Positions 1 to 10,471 of a stretch of 64,000 bases of DNA are shown here, in pieces. Source of the stretch: Collybiopsis luxurians FD-317 M1. Taxonomy: Eukaryota > Basidiomycota > Agaricomycetes > Agaricales > Omphalotaceae. Positions within the stretch are counted from its first letter, which is position 1, and each line of letters starts with the position of its first letter. A model generated the notes under the pieces. It had not been told where the DNA came from. It searched no databases and saw only the letters and a list, made by a program, of their open reading frames with translations. The DNA lies in the NCBI GenBank assembly GCA_000827265.1, contig KN834814.1, forward strand, positions 62,001 through 126,000, written 5' to 3'. The translations under genes were made by a program, and so were the position numbers.

Positions 1-781
1 CGACCAATTGGTCGGAAAGAACATTGTCCTCGACGATAAACAAGTATGTGCGGCGTCTCCTCTCACATGACCGTTCCGAACTTGATTTCCCGCCCAGATT
101 GAAGTCAAAATGGCCCAACCTCGAAGTCAGCGCGACCAAAACAGAACCGGCGCAGGCACCAACGGCACGACTGGCAATGCCGCCGCCAGCAACCGGGGAG
201 ATACTTTTGAAAACCGACTTGCGCAGACCAACGTCCCCTTTGTGAATCAGCAGCAGAATCCAATATCGAACATGATGTTACAACGGTCGATGGGTCAGAT
301 GCCCATGATGAACAATGGAATGCCCATGATGAATATGAACCCAATGGCGATGATGGGGATGAATATGAATATGCAAAACTTCAACCCTATGGCGAACATG
401 ATGGGTGGTGGGGCAATAGGCGCCGGGATAGGTGGGGGTGGAGGTGGGATGGCTGGAATGAGCCCGATGAATATGAACATGATGGGCGGTAGTGGAATGG
501 CAGGGATGGGAGGGATGAACATGAATGCAATGAACAACATGGGCAACGCCGGCGCTATGCGGTTAGGCATGGGACCTATGGGAAACATGGGTGGGATGAA
601 TTCCGCAATGATGGGCGCAGGCTCAGGAATGGGCGGCGTAGGTGGAATGATGCAGATGCGACAAGGTCAAGGTATGGGTGGGATGGTGACACCGTTCGGA
701 AGATTAGCAGCAAATGCGGGTCCTGGGCCAATGCGGATGAACAGTCGGGGTCAGCATAGTTTTCATCCTTACGCTCGCTAG
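1..781 (+). CDS. RRM-type RNA-binding protein (hnRNP/Hrp1-like), 3' part with Met/Gly-rich tail
   Basis: The gene runs in from the left edge. Exon 1..43 ends phase 0 at a GTATGT donor; the intron is 44-97 (CCCAG acceptor); the last exon is 98-781. The joined frame reads DQLVGKNIVLDDKQ then IEVKMAQPRSQRDQN. This matches the last beta strand of an RRM (L.GK.V..K.IEVK.A.PR), as in Hrp1, DAZAP1 or Musashi proteins. The following ~200 residues are dominated by Met, Gly and Asn (MGGM, MNMN, GGGGG), a low-complexity tail. Known: such proteins bind mRNA for 3' processing, export or granule assembly. Inferred: the upstream part outside the window holds one or two RRMs. The ATG at 110 is internal, not the start. 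The exact orthologue cannot be set from the tail. Confidence 0.72.
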
Positions 782-926
782 TACACTTTCGTTGTATTTT
801 TTACTATCATTATGCTCATGCACACGCATTAATTGTCAGACACTGTTTCATCCTCGCATTTTTGGACAGATAAAGCTCATTATCACCTATACAATACTTT
901 GTACACTCTACAAGTTAAGCACATTT

Positions 927-3900
927 TCAATGATCATTGCACCACGATCTAGCGCTCTGGAACAATTTAAACCAAGGACCCATACCATTCCACTGCTCCT
1001 TCAGCGACTTTGGATACCAACTATTGCTCTCGAGCGTTACTACACGTTCAGGGTGGGGCATGAGTGCAAGCACACGCCCATCGGGAGTTTGAACGCCTGT
1101 TATCCCAGCTGGACTGCCATTTGGATTCAACGGATACAGTTCCGTTGGCTTTCCATGAGAATCAACATATCGAACGCCAACAAGATCTTGAGCCAAGAAA
1201 GATTCCTGATGTTGGGCATCCGCAAACGATACTCTGCCCTCTCCATGTGCGACAGCAACAGGAAGCTTGGAGCCAAGCATCTCACGAAGGAAGACAGAAT
1301 GCCTAATAGGCTCTGAATCAACAACTTCTACCGTACACACCCGACCTTCGAACCTTTCGCTCCGATTCGGTTTGAAGTCTGGCCAATTCTGGGCACCGGG
1401 AATGATTTCCCGAAGATGGCTGAGGAATTGACACCCATTGCACACAGCAAGTGTAAAAGTATCGAGCCGGTTAAAGAAATCAACAAACTCCTTCCGAGCT
1501 CGTTCATTGAGGAGAACAGAATGTGCCCACCCTTTACCGGCACCTAGTACGTCTCCGTAAGAAAACCCACCGCAGGCCGCTACTCCTCTGAAGCCAGACA
1601 GACTAACCTGACCCGAGAGGATGTCCGTCATATGTACGTCGATAGCATCGAACCCTGTTGCTGTGAACGCCCATGCCATCTCGACCATTCCATTGACTCC
1701 TTGCTCACGAAGAATCGCAACCTTGGGCCTGCTGCTCGTAGAATTCAACTGGGGTGATGGAGTAAAGGTCAAATCGTAAAAGAGACCTCTATGAGACTCG
1801 TCTACAACAAGATCAAATTCTTCCTTTGCGGCGACAGGATTGTCACGAAGCTCTTGCATCTTGAAAGAAGTCTCGGCCCATTTTTGTTGTAATTCTGCTC
1901 GAGTACTGGAGAAGATGTATTCAGAATTGTGGAGGATTTTGAATGTTTGGTCATTGGATGACTCGCTAACTCGGCCTATAGAGTGAATGCAAGTCGAAGG
2001 AAAGCCGGACTCGATGAACACAGACATCACTTTCGCAAGGTGAGACCGGCGAACTTGAATAACAGCACCTAGCTCCTCGTTGAACAGAGCTGCGATTGGG
2101 TCTGCCGAGCTGCTCAGCGCATCGAGCGAAACTTCAATCCCTACTCGTCCCGCAAAAGACATCTCGGCTAGTGTGGTAAAGAGTCCACCGTCCGAACGGT
2201 CATGATACGCTAACACGAGCTCAGGCTCCTCCTTCCTTATTCGCTGACAGGCTTGGAAGAACGCCTTGATGGTAGAAGGCTCCTCTACATCTGGCGCCTC
2301 ACGCCCCATCTCGCGGAAGACCTGAGCAAGAGCAGAACCACCCATTCGCTGCTTGCCGTGCGCAAGATCTAGAAGGACCAGAGCGGTTGATTCGTCCAAA
2401 TCGGTTTGAAGCATAGGTGTCCATGTCGCTGCGACGTTCTCGACACTGCCGAACGCGGTAACAATAAGTGAAAGCGGAGAACTGACCTCTTTCTGCTCGC
2501 CGCCTTCCTTCCATTTCATAGACATCGACATCGAATCCTTTCCGACTGGGATTCCGATACCCAATTTCGGGCACAGGTCAATTCCAACAGCCTGGACGGC
2601 TTCGAATAATCCGGCACCTTCACCTTCCTTCGAGGCTGCACACATCCAGTTTGCACTCAACTTTACGTTTGAGATATCACCGACATATGCAGCTGCGAGA
2701 TTGGTCAACGATTCTGCGACAGCCATACGCGCAGAAGCGGCAGGATTGACCAGCGCAACTGGTGTTCGTTCGCCCATAGCCATGGCTTCTCCGCATATAG
2801 TGTCGAAGCCGTACGAAGAGCGAGTGACCGCAACATCTGCGATGGGAACTTGCCACGGTCCAACCATCTGGTCTCGAGTGACCAGACCTGTGATGGTACG
2901 GTCACCGATGGTGATGAGGAACGACTTGGAACCGACTGAAGGAAGACGCAGAACTCGATCTATTGCAGCTGATAGGAGCGAAGGGTTTGCCGGATCCAAG
3001 TATTTGCTCAGAGTCGTGTCGAAAGGTACGCCTCCCCAGGTTCGAACAAAGTCGGTCCTTTCCATTTTTGGCGGCTTCCCAAAGAGCATGTCCATCCGAA
3101 GCCGTATGATATCTCCTCCCAGAAGCCTATCAGTAACGACAAGTTCCTCCCTCTCGGTGGCGTTACCAACTAGGGCGAAGGGACATCGCTCCCGATTTGC
3201 AATTTGTTCGAACAGAGCGCGTTTAGCTGGGTCCAGAGCCAGAACATAACGTTCTTGAGATTCGTTGCACCAGATTTCCATAGGCGACATGGAGCTATCC
3301 GCGACCAGAACATCCCGGATCTCGAAGGTGGCGCCAAGGCCAGAATCATGAACGAGTTCTGGCAGTGCATTCGATAATCCTCCAGCACCTACATCATGAA
3401 TGCTCTGGATGGGATTCCCGTCTTGGCCGAGGGCTACACAAGCGTCGATGACTTGCTGGCATCTCCTCTGCATTTCCGCATTGTCTCTCTGCACCGAAGC
3501 AAAATCAAGTTCAGCTGAGCTAGCACCCGAGACTTGGCTAGACGCTGCACCCCCGCCTAGACCAATAAGCATCCCCGGTCCACCGAGAACCACCAGATTC
3601 GCTCCTGGAGAAATGGCAGACTTTTTCGCAAACACTGGACGGACGTTTCCGTACCCGCCAGCAATCATGATAGGTTTGTGATAGCCTCGAATCTCCTTTC
3701 GGCCGGTTTCGCGGTCCTCTCCGTTCGCAGGAAGCTTCTCGCAAAAGGTCCTAAAGTACCCTGCGAGGGCGGGTCGTCCAAACTCGTTATTGAACGCACT
3801 CGCACCCAGCGGGGCCTCGATCATGATATCCAAAGCACTCGCGATGTGAGCTGGCTTGCCATAGTCCTCTTCCCAAGGCTGCTCAAAGCCGGGAATCAAA

Positions 3901-5009
3901 AGATTGGAAGTGGTGAAACCAGCGAGACCAGCTTTTGGCTTTGATCCTCGTCCTACGGCTCCTTCATCTCGGATTTCACCTCCTGAACCTGTAGCCGCAC
4001 CAGGATACGGTGACACGCCGGTAGGATGATTGTGCGTCTCGACTTTGATTAGAATAGGCATTTCCTCGTTTTGAGATTGATAAATATATTCCGTTTCATG
4101 CCCGGCTTTCGAAACGCTGAATCTGGGGGCAGTACGTCCCTTGAAGACGGCCGCGTTATCAGAGTATGCAGAGATCGTGTTGTTTGCTCCGGACATGCGT
4201 TCAGTGTTGCGAATCATCTGAAACAGGGAAAGGTCCTGAACCGCGGAATCAAGCGTCCATTTCGCGTTGAAGATTTTATGCCGACAATGCTCCGAGTTGA
4301 CTTGAGCAAACATGAATAATTCTGCATCGGTTGGATTTCTACTTATGGGATTTGGACCAGAAATGAAGGCGGAGACTAGGTAGGCGATCTCGTCCGAGGA
4401 AAGGGCAAGTCCGAGTTCTTTATTGGCCTGGTTAAAGATATCTTGTGCAGATTGAGCGGAAGAGGATGTAATATCGACTACACGCAATGGACGGGGTGCG
4501 CTATGTGAGAAGAGCAAATCTTCGTCCGGAAGAGATGAATGTAGGGTTTGCGTCATTCGATCGTGGATGTGATGGGAGAATATAGAAACTTGGGACAAGG
4601 TGAGAGCATGGTTATCGGAAGTAGTGAATACGTAGGCAATTCCCCGCTCGATCCGTTCGATGTGAGTGGAAAGATTGCAGATTGCAGCAATATCTGTAGC
4701 TTTGCTTGACCAAGGAGAAATACTTCCCGCCCTCGGTATTACATAGACTACGTTGCTCCGAGACGAGCTGATACTATCAAGAGTATTTTCCAAGGTTACA
4801 TCATCGCCGTAGCTGAGTAGACGATCTAGGTTTTTTCGGAACGAGGAGGTACTGGCAAGTTCTTCTTCGGCCTGTTTAGAAGTGCACTTCACAAGATGAA
4901 GCCAAACGGAGTCAACGGATGTGACAGACGGAAATGACCGTTGGATATTTTTCAAAAGGATATCTCGCTTTTGTTTAGATATCGAGGAAGAACCTGGGAG
5001 GACAAGCAT
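927..5009 (-). CDS. ADE6: Phosphoribosylformylglycinamidine synthase (FGAM synthase, EC 6.3.5.3)
   Basis: A single exon of 1360 codons. It converts FGAR, ATP and glutamine to FGAM, step 4 of de novo purine synthesis, in the cytosol. I chose the ATG at 5009 (MLVLPGSSS) over the in-frame ATG at 5051 because family members begin a few residues before the LPG motif and total ~1350 residues. Landmarks: the HNHPTG substrate/ATP loop near residue 325 followed by a Gly-rich stretch; a second AIR-synthase-like half with GIPVGKDSMSMSM near 820; and a C-terminal class I glutaminase from about 1096, with nucleophile Cys in AVCNGCQ near 1190 and a HPER motif near 1318. All catalytic motifs are intact. ADE6 is the S. 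cerevisiae name; fission yeast calls it ade3. It is divergent from the SRAP gene, 227 bp away. Confidence 0.97.
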   Translation of the reverse strand: MLVLPGSSSISKQKRDILLKNIQRSFPSVTSVDSVWLHLVKCTSKQAEEELASTSSFRKNLDRLLSYGDDVTLENTLDSISSSRSNVVYVIPRAGSISPWSSKATDIAAICNLSTHIERIERGIAYVFTTSDNHALTLSQVSIFSHHIHDRMTQTLHSSLPDEDLLFSHSAPRPLRVVDITSSSAQSAQDIFNQANKELGLALSSDEIAYLVSAFISGPNPISRNPTDAELFMFAQVNSEHCRHKIFNAKWTLDSAVQDLSLFQMIRNTERMSGANNTISAYSDNAAVFKGRTAPRFSVSKAGHETEYIYQSQNEEMPILIKVETHNHPTGVSPYPGAATGSGGEIRDEGAVGRGSKPKAGLAGFTTSNLLIPGFEQPWEEDYGKPAHIASALDIMIEAPLGASAFNNEFGRPALAGYFRTFCEKLPANGEDRETGRKEIRGYHKPIMIAGGYGNVRPVFAKKSAISPGANLVVLGGPGMLIGLGGGAASSQVSGASSAELDFASVQRDNAEMQRRCQQVIDACVALGQDGNPIQSIHDVGAGGLSNALPELVHDSGLGATFEIRDVLVADSSMSPMEIWCNESQERYVLALDPAKRALFEQIANRERCPFALVGNATEREELVVTDRLLGGDIIRLRMDMLFGKPPKMERTDFVRTWGGVPFDTTLSKYLDPANPSLLSAAIDRVLRLPSVGSKSFLITIGDRTITGLVTRDQMVGPWQVPIADVAVTRSSYGFDTICGEAMAMGERTPVALVNPAASARMAVAESLTNLAAAYVGDISNVKLSANWMCAASKEGEGAGLFEAVQAVGIDLCPKLGIGIPVGKDSMSMSMKWKEGGEQKEVSSPLSLIVTAFGSVENVAATWTPMLQTDLDESTALVLLDLAHGKQRMGGSALAQVFREMGREAPDVEEPSTIKAFFQACQRIRKEEPELVLAYHDRSDGGLFTTLAEMSFAGRVGIEVSLDALSSSADPIAALFNEELGAVIQVRRSHLAKVMSVFIESGFPSTCIHSIGRVSESSNDQTFKILHNSEYIFSSTRAELQQKWAETSFKMQELRDNPVAAKEEFDLVVDESHRGLFYDLTFTPSPQLNSTSSRPKVAILREQGVNGMVEMAWAFTATGFDAIDVHMTDILSGQVSLSGFRGVAACGGFSYGDVLGAGKGWAHSVLLNERARKEFVDFFNRLDTFTLAVCNGCQFLSHLREIIPGAQNWPDFKPNRSERFEGRVCTVEVVDSEPIRHSVFLREMLGSKLPVAVAHGEGRVSFADAQHQESFLAQDLVGVRYVDSHGKPTELYPLNPNGSPAGITGVQTPDGRVLALMPHPERVVTLESNSWYPKSLKEQWNGMGPWFKLFQSARSWCNDH

Positions 5010-5236
5010 TCTATAAAAAGTGAACGATTGAAGATTGAACAAGCTTTTCAAGTAGCTGACCTTGTTCCCTCGACACCACTAGTACTTTATTAACATTTTC
5101 AGTAAACGATCCAACACAAAATCAAAGGAAATGCACCTTGGGAACAGAAAAGAAATTTGACAAGAGATAGACGCTCAATTATCTTATCATCTAGCGCGTA
5201 CGGGCGCCCATTTATTGCTACTTTTTGATGTGAACC
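5010..5236. promoter_or_regulatory. Divergent promoter, FGAM synthase / SRAP gene
   Basis: A 227-bp intergenic space between two divergent start codons. It must hold both 5' UTRs and both core promoters. I see no clear TATA box or known operator. Inference from geometry only. Confidence 0.5.
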
Positions 5237-6511
5237 ATGTGCGGCCGATTCTCGCTGCGACTTGCAGTAAGCAAGGGTTGTCCATAGACCCAACCCCAAA
5301 TACTCAAATGGTGTATGGCTTTTAGCACCAGGAAATCCAAGAGGTACAGGGTTACAACTTGGATCACATTAACGAATGGATCAACCGAGACCATTTTGTG
5401 CCCCGTTACAATATAGCCCCTCGCTCCCAAGCTCCCGTCATAAGGCGCAGAAATCCCGGGGGCGCAGATGCGTCAAACGAATATTCTCCCAACCAGCTGG
5501 TCATGCAAACCGTAAGATGCATCATTACGTTCCAAGCGTAAACCTGACTCGACTAACCCAGATGAAATGGGGCTTGGTTCCCCACTGGTCTAAATTCGAA
5601 GACAAGAACCTCAATACAATGAACGCTCGCTCTGAGAATCTCATCTCAGGGGGCGGCATGTGGAATAGTATCAAAGGGAGAAAACGATGTGTCGTGGTTT
5701 GTCAAGGGTATCATCTCTTCACTCATAGTCAAAGATACTTCCAGTCCTTCTCATATTTCCACAGATACTACGAATGGCTATCCAAAGGTCGAGACAAGCT
5801 TCCCCATTTCACGAAACCCAAGAACGGTAAAGTTATGTTACTGGCGGGACTATACGACTCTGTCCAGCTCCAAGGTGCGAGTGGTCAAGGGTTTTCATGC
5901 TTGATTTAAGAACCTTCCCAGACCAATCCGACACGCTTTGGTCATTTACCATTGTGACAACCACGGCTTCTAATGAGTTTTCCTGGCTGCACGACCGACA
6001 GCCAGTCATTCTCTCGACTCGAGAGGACCTGGATCAATGGTTGGATACTTCGTCGCAAAAGTGGTCCGAGGACTTGGTCAAAATTGTTTCGCGGGCCTAT
6101 ACCAAAGATTCGCCCTTGGAATGGTGCGTGTCTTCTTTTTCAGGCGTGACAGTCTGCTCATAGACTCCTAGTTATCAAGTTCCCAAGGAAGTCGGCAAGG
6201 TTGGAACAGAGTCGTCGAGCTTTATTCTTCCCATAGCTGCGCGTAAGGACGGCATTGAAGCAATGTTTTCGAAACAAAAGCAAGCTCAACCGTCGTCCTC
6301 CAAACGGAAACGCGAAATGGAAGAGCCAAAGCGTGAAGCAGTTGCAAAAGCTGACGAGTCGGAGGACGATATTGAAATACTGGACAGTCCTCCTTCGGGG
6401 AAAAAGGCGTGTACTTTTTATTTGCCTTTTCACCTTTCTAACGTTCGTATAGTTAAAACATTAGCAAAGTGGCTCTATCTATTGGTTCATCTACTCTGGC
6501 GGACCTTATAA
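5237..6511 (+). CDS. SRAP-domain abasic-site DNA-protein crosslink protein (HMCES/YedK family)
   Basis: Six exons: 5237-5266, 5326-5511, 5562-5707, 5765-5874, 5922-6123, 6172-6511 (337 aa). The family shields abasic sites in single-stranded DNA at forks by forming a covalent bond through its N-terminal Cys2. Visible active-site elements: MCGRF with Cys2, Asn39 in FVPRYNIAPR, Glu124 in GYYEWLSKG, and His181 in WLHDRQPVIL, all in the canonical order. The tail after ~residue 235 is Lys/Glu/Ser-rich and not conserved. Splicing was set by rejoining the conserved strings QT/MKWGLVPHWS, VCQG/YYEW and DQSDTLW. The extreme C-terminus is uncertain: another intron near 6405-6440 is possible. The first coding exon is only 10 codons, so ORF-only annotation would miss the catalytic Cys. 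Confidence 0.9.
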
Positions 6512-6848
6512 ATTTGACTTACACCGGACAGCTCATTCACTAGGGGACTGGAAACATTACTGACGATACAAATGTATTACCTAGTAAAACAGAACATTTG
6601 ACAAGATAATAGATGCGTTTTGAGTCGTTCCATCTCATGAATACAACACTAGAGATATACGGAGTAGACGAGGGGAATAGAATGAACAATGCACCCTGTC
6701 CCGAAACGTTATGTGGGGAGTGATAAGTAAGAGAGAGAGCGAGAGATAACTATATACCAGAGAGCAGAAAGGAAAGCGAAGGATGTACAAGCTAAGCATA
6801 AAAAAAAGAATGAGCGTCGGTCAAGATGCAGAAGAGAAATGACTCACC
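6512..6848. other. Intergenic between convergent SRAP and eIF5A genes
   Basis: 337 bp holding the two 3' UTRs. It is A/G-rich with a short GA run near 6730-6745. I see no gene. A GGTGAGT just after the eIF5A stop on the minus strand could be a 3'-UTR donor. Confidence 0.5.
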
Positions 6849-7660
6849 TTAGGTATTCTTGGGGGCTTCCTTGTAGGAGATGGCCTGAAAAGATTAACGG
6901 TCAGATATTCATCGAAAAGGAAAGCCAGTCAGAAAACATACCTGTTCTTCGTTCATCGCAGCGACAACGGTCACAAGCAAATCCTTGCCATCATCGAAAC
7001 CTTCTTGAATCTCCTTTCCAAGATCGCCCTCTGGAACTTTGACATCATCCTTGGGAGTTCCGTCTTGAGTCATCAAATTCAAGAAACCGTCGTCAATGTT
7101 GACCTTGGGAAGGAGAATCAATATAGAATAGACTTGGATTAATTTTTTGGGAGAAAATTACGAGTTGGTATTCAGAGCGGCGGACGTTGGGGACATCCAT
7201 GTTGTGGGTGGAGGGAGAGATATCTTCCTGGAAAGATGTCAAGCGATCGATAAAATCGGTAACGCGATTAAACAGACCAGCTTCTTGTTGGTGAAGATCT
7301 AAGAAAGATTTTGAGAAATGGGAAGGATCAAGAATGACATTATGAGACTCACGTCGATAGCGACGAGGTGAACCTTGGCGTGACCGTGCTTTCCAGTCTT
7401 GGAGGTGGACATTTCGACGATTTTGCAAGGACGACCTGATAGGAAGATGAAGACAAGAAAAAGAAGGGCTGAAAACGAATAATACCCTTGATAACGACGT
7501 GACCGTTTTTTCTGAGAGCAGAGCATTGCATGGGGAAAGTCAAGGAAGCCCCAGCGCTGGCCTTTTTGATGATAAAAATTTGATAAAAAGATATATAGAT
7601 CGATTAGAAAAAAGTAAATACCTGCTCAAAGTTGTGCTGGTGGCTCTCATCGTCGGACAT
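6849..7660 (-). CDS. Translation factor eIF5A (hypusine-containing)
   Basis: Seven exons on the minus strand: 7660-7622, 7561-7486, 7435-7353, 7298-7278, 7227-7162, 7103-6942, 6884-6849 (160 aa). eIF5A binds the ribosomal E site and promotes elongation and termination, especially at polyproline. The hypusine loop [14 protein letters not shown] is intact, with the modified Lys at residue 54. Other conserved strings: [43 protein letters not shown] and the C-terminal acidic OB fold. Exon 4 is only 21 nt and encodes IFTNKKL, a conserved loop. Introns are about 50-65 bp. The gene is divergent from the LIM gene, 353 bp apart. Identity is certain; the yeast orthologues are HYP2/ANB1. Confidence 0.97.
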
Positions 7661-8013
7661 TTTGAAGGAGGGATTGCTGGAATATAAGGATAGTCTAAGA
7701 GGAAAGGGAAAGGAACGATTGAAGAAAACAGCGTCCAACGAAATTTTGTTGCAGCATTTGTAATCACTTCACACGGTTAATAAGCGCCCTTCTTTAATTG
7801 GCTCTTGCTAATTCTTGTAGTTTGGCTTTACCTAGCAAATATTGACCAGTTAATAGCTATTTTGTATCTAAAATCTTTGGACTAGTCAAAAAAAAAAGTG
7901 TATCTAAAACTGTGAAACAGAATCTGCCGCCGTTGCCATGTTCTAATCTCCGCTAAATTCATATCCGGCGGTTACCGTATATAGTAATACTCGACTCATT
8001 CCACTACTCCCAT
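7661..8013. promoter_or_regulatory. Divergent promoter, eIF5A / LIM protein
   Basis: 353 bp between divergent starts, AT-rich in the middle, with a run of nine A at about 7889-7897. No TATA box in canonical spacing is obvious for either side. Confidence 0.45.
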
Positions 8014-9374
8014 ATGCATCCCTTCGGTGGTACTCCCAAATGTCCTCGCTGCGACAAACCCGTATATCTTGCAGAGCAAGTCAGTAATCTATCATCTTCA
8101 CAAATCATCCAATACTCATCTTGTTCAGGTCATCGGTCCAGGTCGAAGGGTATGTATTGATGAAATCATAGAGTGGCTCGAGTTCATCCCAACGATATTT
8201 TCTCTAGCTATACCACAAGGTACTATCTGTCAATAATCCGCGAAATTATCCCTTACAACCCTATTCCAGCCTTGTTTAGCTTGTACAATCTGTAACAAAC
8301 GACTCGACTCTCTTTCATTGCTTGAACACGATCAAAAGGTATGCTCCCCTCTAATCCCTCCTATTCACCTCGCTCATTCTTCTCCAGCCCTACTGGTACG
8401 CGTTCTCTTTACACCGCAAACTTCCCAAACTAATATCAGAACAGTAAAACATGCCATGTCAAGAATTTCGGTACCAGAGATCTTCGTCAAGCTAATCTAC
8501 CTCATCGTGAAATGCGTTCTCCTTCCCTATCTCCCGGCAAGTCCACCAATGGCACACCTCAATTCTCGTTTTTACCGCCATCTTCTCCAACAAAAGTTCG
8601 CTCTTTTACCACCGGAAACGGATATCTTCCCCGATTGCAACCCACTCGAGTCCTTTCTCCAACTTCCCCATCATTTCCACGCACAGAACGAGTAGAAAGC
8701 CCAACAAGTATTGATGAGGAAGCAGAAGAAGCCCAAGACACGGTCCAGGATACTCTCCCTCAGACCTTCATCGACTCATCGCCTCCAATACCTTCCAACA
8801 CCACCGGGGTTTCCCAGATCGTCGGAGGCGATGACGTAGCGGCCGCTGCTGCACTAGACAAATTTGCAAACACACTAGGCAGGAGTAATGGCAATGGCTT
8901 GCGCCCGATCATGCAGACTCCCATCGGTACTCGATACGGTGTTGCCTTGGGTGGCGGTGTCGTATCCCATTCCACTGGAAAATGGGGCGGAAATACTCCC
9001 AGCTGCCCTAAATGTGGGAAGAGTGGTAAGTACATGATCTTTATGTTGGATTCCACAACTCACTCGCTTCCTCAGTCTACTTTGCTGAACAGGTATGTTT
9101 CCGCTAGTTCGTCATTGTTTCCAACTTGACAATGGTTACAGGTCAAAGCTGTTGGCAAAACATGGCATAAACTATGCTTGCGCTGTACCGAGTGCAACAC
9201 GTCGTTGGACTCCACAAGATTAAGGGATCACGAAGACACACCCCTTTGCTCCCGGTGCTATAACAAGGTCAGTTTATGTCCGATGACATGATCCCGTTGT
9301 TCTGATCGCATACAAAACAGCTACACGGCCCTCAAGGCAACGGCTATGCTTTGCTAGGCAAAGCCGGCGGCTGA
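8014..9374 (+). CDS. Two-LIM-domain protein (cysteine-rich protein, CRP-like)
   Basis: Nine exons: 8014-8079, 8129-8149, 8208-8219, 8270-8338, 8388-8395, 8445-9025, 9076-9092, 9142-9267, 9321-9374 (317 aa). LIM1 (residues ~8-75) starts MHPFGGTPKCPRCDKPVY and keeps the Cys/His pattern through PCLACTICN and PYCKTCHVKNFGTR. LIM2 (~245-305) reads SCPKCGKSVYFAEQ, WHKLCLRCTECN, TPLCSRCYNK and ends LHGPQGNGYALLGKAGG. A Ser/Pro-rich linker of ~170 residues separates them. LIM domains are zinc-binding protein-interaction modules; CRP-type proteins act at actin or in transcription complexes. Exons 3 and 5 are only 12 and 8 nt; without them the LIM1 Cys/His ligands are lost or out of frame. All junctions are GT-AG. 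Confidence 0.93.
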
Positions 9375-10471
9375 GTCTATCGTTGCCGCCACTCCATCTC
9401 TTTTGACCGTACATTTATCGTTACTTATCTCTGGACTGCTTTACTGTTTTTCTAGCTACCCATGACACGTTTATGACTATAATGCTTGTACCTACCTATT
9501 TTCTTGACCTGTGCACACCCTATAATCCTGTATGTATATCGATATCGACGTATCTCCATACTGTATCAATTACATTGTTTGTGCAGCGTTATTCGCTTTA
9601 GCTTAGCGAACCCCTCAAACGCATAGAAGTGTCAGCATGAAAGAGGTCGGGCTCGATAAGCCCGCACAGTTCGCCAGCCACTTGAATTGTTGTGTCAAAG
9701 CTGTTCATATCAAGTTGTGCTTGGCACTGAGCGCTCCTTATTGCTCACTCGTTATCTCTCCAACCAACCCCAATTCCCGAAATGAACGGGTAATGGTACT
9801 GAGACGGGAGGAATGCTGGCTCTTAGTGCGACCTCGGCGTCCAGCTTGCCCTTCGGCTGTCTCGATTATCCGCCGGCGTTCAGTTTTCAAAGAGTGAACA
9901 CCATAAGACACCCAAGGACAGCTTCGGCCGAGCCTCGACCGTTCAATTGGCGTTTGACTCACTTGGGGTCGCGATGCTCTGTGCGTTGGCGTGAAGCATC
10001 GAAACAACAACTCCGTAGTCTAAGGAAGACAAGTGGAGAAAAGAAAGGCGCGACACGAAAGGTCCATCTGGTCGTTCCTTTGCATTTAATCTCGGTCTGT
10101 AAGCACCGGGAAGATGTCGAGCTGATGATATTGATTACGCGTTCGTGAACGACAATCACACTGGGAAGCCCACGAAACCGAAGTTTTCATTGAGTTAGGA
10201 GGTAGTGATGGGCAGCCGCAAAGTAGACTCAGGATCAGCGCTCTCTAATTTTTGTACATAACTTGCACTTTCGTCATTGAATTTTTTTTTAGGCCAAAGG
10301 CTGTATGCAAGGCCCGCTGTGGCAATCTATTCGGCGTGCCTAGAAGTAGGATAATTTGCGGGAAGGCGGGTAGCTCGACTTTGAAGGTATTACTGCAATA
10401 GTCCAAGTGCGAAGACTCCACATGCATCTGTACTCAAGAACTGTCTGCCATTTTGCGGAAAATGAAAGACA
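9375..10471. other. Intergenic, no gene recognised
   Basis: About 1.1 kb between the LIM gene's 3' end and the PIH1 gene's 3' end. Both strands hold only short open frames with no family resemblance or convincing splice pattern. It probably contains two 3' UTRs. A short perfect inverted repeat, CGGGCT/AGCCCG, lies near 9647-9663. Confidence 0.5.

Noticed and set aside
295..588. Minus-strand open frame of 97 codons, Ile/Pro-rich
   Set aside because: It is the mirror of the Met/Gly repeat tail on the plus strand; its composition is forced by that repeat.
2701..3249. 182-codon plus-strand frame inside the FGAM synthase gene
   Set aside because: Antisense shadow of a fully conserved coding region, with no splice or family support.
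9647..9663. Inverted repeat CGGGCT/AGCCCG as a terminator hairpin
   Set aside because: Rho-independent terminators are bacterial; in this eukaryotic context the short stem has no assigned meaning.
9738..10010. 90-codon minus frame and overlapping plus frames in the 9.4-10.4 kb gap
   Set aside because: No family signal, no matching splice signals, and both strands are equally open, as in GC-moderate noncoding DNA.
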